A stretch of 64,000 bases of DNA from an uncultured Rhodospirillaceae bacterium. Its GTDB lineage: Bacteria; Pseudomonadota; Alphaproteobacteria; Rhodospirillales; Magnetospirillaceae. Of the stretch, positions 61,990-64,000 are shown in pieces (the stretch's first letter is position 1; each line of letters begins with the position of its first letter). The position numbers were made by a program, and so were the translations under genes. Location of the stretch: assembly GCA_937887565.1 (NCBI GenBank), contig CALABS010000069.1, positions 62,001-126,000 of the forward strand. The letters run 5' to 3'. The notes under the pieces were generated by a model that saw only the letters and a list, made by a program, of their open reading frames with translations, was not told the DNA's origin and ran no database searches.

Positions 61990-62343
61990 TCAGACGGGAG
62001 GGGCGCGCGACCGCGACCCCGGCCGCCACGGCGGCGGCGGCGCCGCCATGTCGGCCAGCGGGACCGTCCCCAGGACGGCGAGGACGGGAACCCGAACCGC
62101 CGGCGCGGCGGACACCACCGCCGGCATCGCCTGGCAGCCCATCCACCAGCAGCAGGAATGGGCCAGCGCGGCGGCCGCGCCCCCGTCGTCGCTGGACGAG
62201 CAGATGACGGCGGCGCCGAACGAACTGATGGACGAGGCGGGCGGAAACGGCTGCGGCAGGCCGAAGGACAACGAGAACAGCAACAGCCACGCGAACGTTC
62301 CGTTCACGCCGCGGCGCATTCCCTTCAGTATCCCCTTCGGCAT
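61990..62343 (-). CDS. Small Cys-rich exported protein, DUF2946-like
   Basis: 117 residues from ATG 62343 with GGGGGAGCGGGGG upstream. After a basic start a hydrophobic stretch (TFAWLLLFSLSFGLPQPF) could be a signal or anchor. Cys residues appear at ICSSSD and in HSCCWWMGC, a His/Cys cluster recalling DUF2946 proteins encoded near copper-type TonB receptors. The second half is Pro/Ala-rich with another hydrophobic segment. The assignment is weak and codon bias is only moderate evidence. It is probably co-transcribed with the receptor. Confidence 0.5.
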   Translation of the reverse strand: MPKGILKGMRRGVNGTFAWLLLFSLSFGLPQPFPPASSISSFGAAVICSSSDDGGAAAALAHSCCWWMGCQAMPAVVSAAPAVRVPVLAVLGTVPLADMAAPPPPWRPGSRSRAPPV

Positions 62344-62523
62344 CCCCCGCTCCCCCGGTCGATCCGGGCATGCAATGCCAGTAGCGCGTTAGGCATAGCG
62401 CGTTCCTTGACGATGGTAAAGTTATTGTAACTGTCGGTTTCGGAGACGGATGGGACACGCCAACGGCCCCGGGGTGCGTCGCCCGTCTCCAGATGAGCCG
62501 GCCGCCATGCCGCGACGCCCTGA

Positions 62524-64000
62524 ATGTGCGCCACGGTATGGCCATTGTACGCCTTGCCCTCGCCGGGCGGAGGGGAGTTCAATCCGGCGCTCGACAGTGC
62601 CGGCGGTACCACAGGTGGCCTGGCGGCCGGGGGCCTTTCCTTGCCCCAGGGGCCGGCGGGTAGCGGCCTCGATCCCACCGGTGCCTTGGCGCCGGCCGCC
62701 TCGCCCATGGGCGGCGGCTTCGCTCCGGCGACCTCCGGCCTGGGCGGGGGCTTCGGGCCCGATTTGTCGCCCGCCCTCAGCACGCCGACGGCCGCGTTGT
62801 CACTGGAACAAACAAACAACTTTGGCGGCCTGCGCAAGGTCGAGGGCCTGAAGCCCGATCTCGGCCGTGGGGTGAACATGCCGCTCCAGGGCAGCCTGCT
62901 GGGTGGTTCGGAGCCGGCCAAGCCCGCATCCGCGCCGAAGCCGCTGGCGTTCAAGCCCGACCCGCTCGACGGCCACACCGTCAACGCCGCCGGCCGGGCC
63001 GAGCACCAGACCTGGGCCAGGCTGCTGTCCGAGGCCAACGACACTCGCGGCGCCCTGCCGGTGCTCAACCGCACCGTCACGGATTTCGGCCTCCAGGGCC
63101 AGGGCGACGTGGGCGACGTGCTGGGCCATCTCAACGCGCTGGCGCCCAAGGCGGCGGAAGCGGTGCGGGACGGCATCCTCCAGGGCACCGGCATCCGGGT
63201 ACCCATGCGCATCGCCCCCGACGGGCCGGGCTTCGACCCCAAAAGCGCCCAGCCCGCCTTGCCCAAAGCCAACCCCTGGGGCAGCGCCGACGGCGCCGAT
63301 CCGCAAGCGGCCGCCAGCATGGCGAAGGTGCTGCTGACCAAGGGCGACTACGCCCAGGGCGCCGTGCCCCATTTCAAGGGCGAATTCGCCCGCGCCCCCG
63401 AAGCCGCCCGCGCCTACACGGCGGCCGTGTACCAGGAAATGGCGAAATCCGACCCTGAGGCCGCCGCCCTGTTCGCCAAGCAGATGGGCGACGGCGGGCT
63501 GGTGCCGGTGCAGGACTCGGCACCAGCCATCAACGATCTGGGCAAGCGGGCGCTGGGCGGCGACGCCGAGGCGGTGCGCGATCTTGCCACCACCTACACC
63601 AACTTGCTCAACACCGACGAAGGCGCCGCCGCGAAGGCGGCCATGGGCTTCGAAAAGACCTACGGCATGCCCATCGAGGCTGCCCTGGAAATGGGCAAGC
63701 CCGCCGGCGCGGCATCGAGCCGGTCCTATTCCGAGGCCGAACTATTGGGGAATTGGAAAGGTGACGTCGAAGCGCGGACTGGGATGCGGTTGACGGAGGC
63801 GGCGAACCCGAATCTGTCTCCTGAACACCAATCAACTCGGGAGACACTCGAAGCGATAAGAGGCCGTGGACGGCGGCTCGGCAATGAAAAGGCAGCGGAA
63901 TTGCTGGATCACTATCTGAACGGCGACGGGTCGGATGTGGTTTTGGATGAGGATTGGGTGCGCCAATATCCACAAGTCAAGACCGCCGAGGAACGCCTTG
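62524..64000 (+). CDS. Unfinished ORF: Pro/Gly/Ala-rich start and helical domains
   Basis: One frame is open from the stop at 62521-62523 to the right edge. The first ATG (62524) has no ribosome binding site; ATG 62707 and 62878 are alternatives. About 80 residues rich in Gly/Pro/Ala (FAPATSGLGGGFGPDLSPAL) lead to alpha-helical stretches (EHQTWARLLSEANDTRGALPVLNRT, AARAYTAAVYQEMAKSDPEAAALFAKQ). It becomes more charged toward the edge (ETLEAIRGRGRRLGNEKAAELLDHYL). No family recognised. Coding status is supported by amino-acid composition compared with the other frames, which are Arg/Pro/Ser-rich noise. Confidence 0.6.
   Translation, partial: MCATVWPLYALPSPGGGEFNPALDSAGGTTGGLAAGGLSLPQGPAGSGLDPTGALAPAASPMGGGFAPATSGLGGGFGPDLSPALSTPTAALSLEQTNNFGGLRKVEGLKPDLGRGVNMPLQGSLLGGSEPAKPASAPKPLAFKPDPLDGHTVNAAGRAEHQTWARLLSEANDTRGALPVLNRTVTDFGLQGQGDVGDVLGHLNALAPKAAEAVRDGILQGTGIRVPMRIAPDGPGFDPKSAQPALPKANPWGSADGADPQAAASMAKVLLTKGDYAQGAVPHFKGEFARAPEAARAYTAAVYQEMAKSDPEAAALFAKQMGDGGLVPVQDSAPAINDLGKRALGGDAEAVRDLATTYTNLLNTDEGAAAKAAMGFEKTYGMPIEAALEMGKPAGAASSRSYSEAELLGNWKGDVEARTGMRLTEAANPNLSPEHQSTRETLEAIRGRGRRLGNEKAAELLDHYLNGDGSDVVLDEDWVRQYPQVKTAEERL

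Noticed and set aside
59995..62430. 811-residue open frame opposite the copper receptor
   Set aside because: It is antisense to a TonB receptor with clear domain signatures; its His/Gly/Val/Asp-rich composition is the usual shadow of a GC-rich gene.
62325..63341. 338-residue minus-strand frame near the right edge
   Set aside because: Ser/Pro/Arg-rich, no ribosome binding site; the plus frame has more natural composition and helical periodicity.

Overview
The window is uniformly GC-rich and densely packed, with strong GCC/GGC/CTG codon bias. Its gene set (acetate-type DUF4212/VC_2705 symporter with a CBS-DUF294 partner, SoxYZ, phasin and intracellular PHB depolymerase, PilZ-tailed chemoreceptor, encapsulated-ferritin-like protein, many two-component systems) points to a motile, PHB-storing alphaproteobacterium of the Rhodospirillales, most like Magnetospirillum and relatives. 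That placement is inferred from gene content and style; no rRNA or magnetosome gene is present. No tRNA, rRNA, CRISPR array or recognisable insertion sequence was seen.

Layout. 1-14210: poorly characterised envelope and secreted proteins (ankyrin/beta-domain protein, small membrane proteins, a 1235-aa exported protein, a lipoprotein) around a convergent hybrid kinase/LuxR regulator pair and a DUF4424 gene. 14669-22179: a compact exopolysaccharide locus resembling the PEP-CTERM/XrtA type (glycosyltransferase, amidotransferase, BY-kinase-like protein, ExeA-like ATPase, Wzz, WcaJ-type transferase). Its amidotransferase and kinase both look catalytically dead. 23011-27077: an operon joining a chemoreceptor to an anti-sigma/STAS/PP2C partner-switching module. 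27390-30008: SoxYZ, a CBS protein and a PhaZ-like depolymerase. 30030-33349: EttA flanked by two orphan proteins, one flagellin-like. 33432-39312: acetate/organic-acid symporter with divergent CBS-DUF294, membrane DnaQ-like and conserved genes. 39377-43507: small membrane proteins, an EF-G-like GTPase and an EncFtn-type ferritin. 43782-47893: a chemoreceptor with a c-type heme motif, IlvE and a MarR regulator.

47871-51042 is an ABC-transporter operon of visibly lower GC whose first gene resembles a free-standing archaeal ThrRS editing domain; I regard it as a probable acquired island and the best candidate for an undescribed system. 51180-53888: OmpR/EnvZ-type pair and an orphan ParA. 53950-58066: phasin, TetR regulator, archaeal-type ProRS and aspartate aminotransferase. 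58174-64000: GAF/PAS protein, small Cys-rich protein, copper-type TonB receptor with a small Cys protein upstream, and an unfinished ORF running off the right edge.

All family assignments rest on reading the translated sequence; no database search was run.
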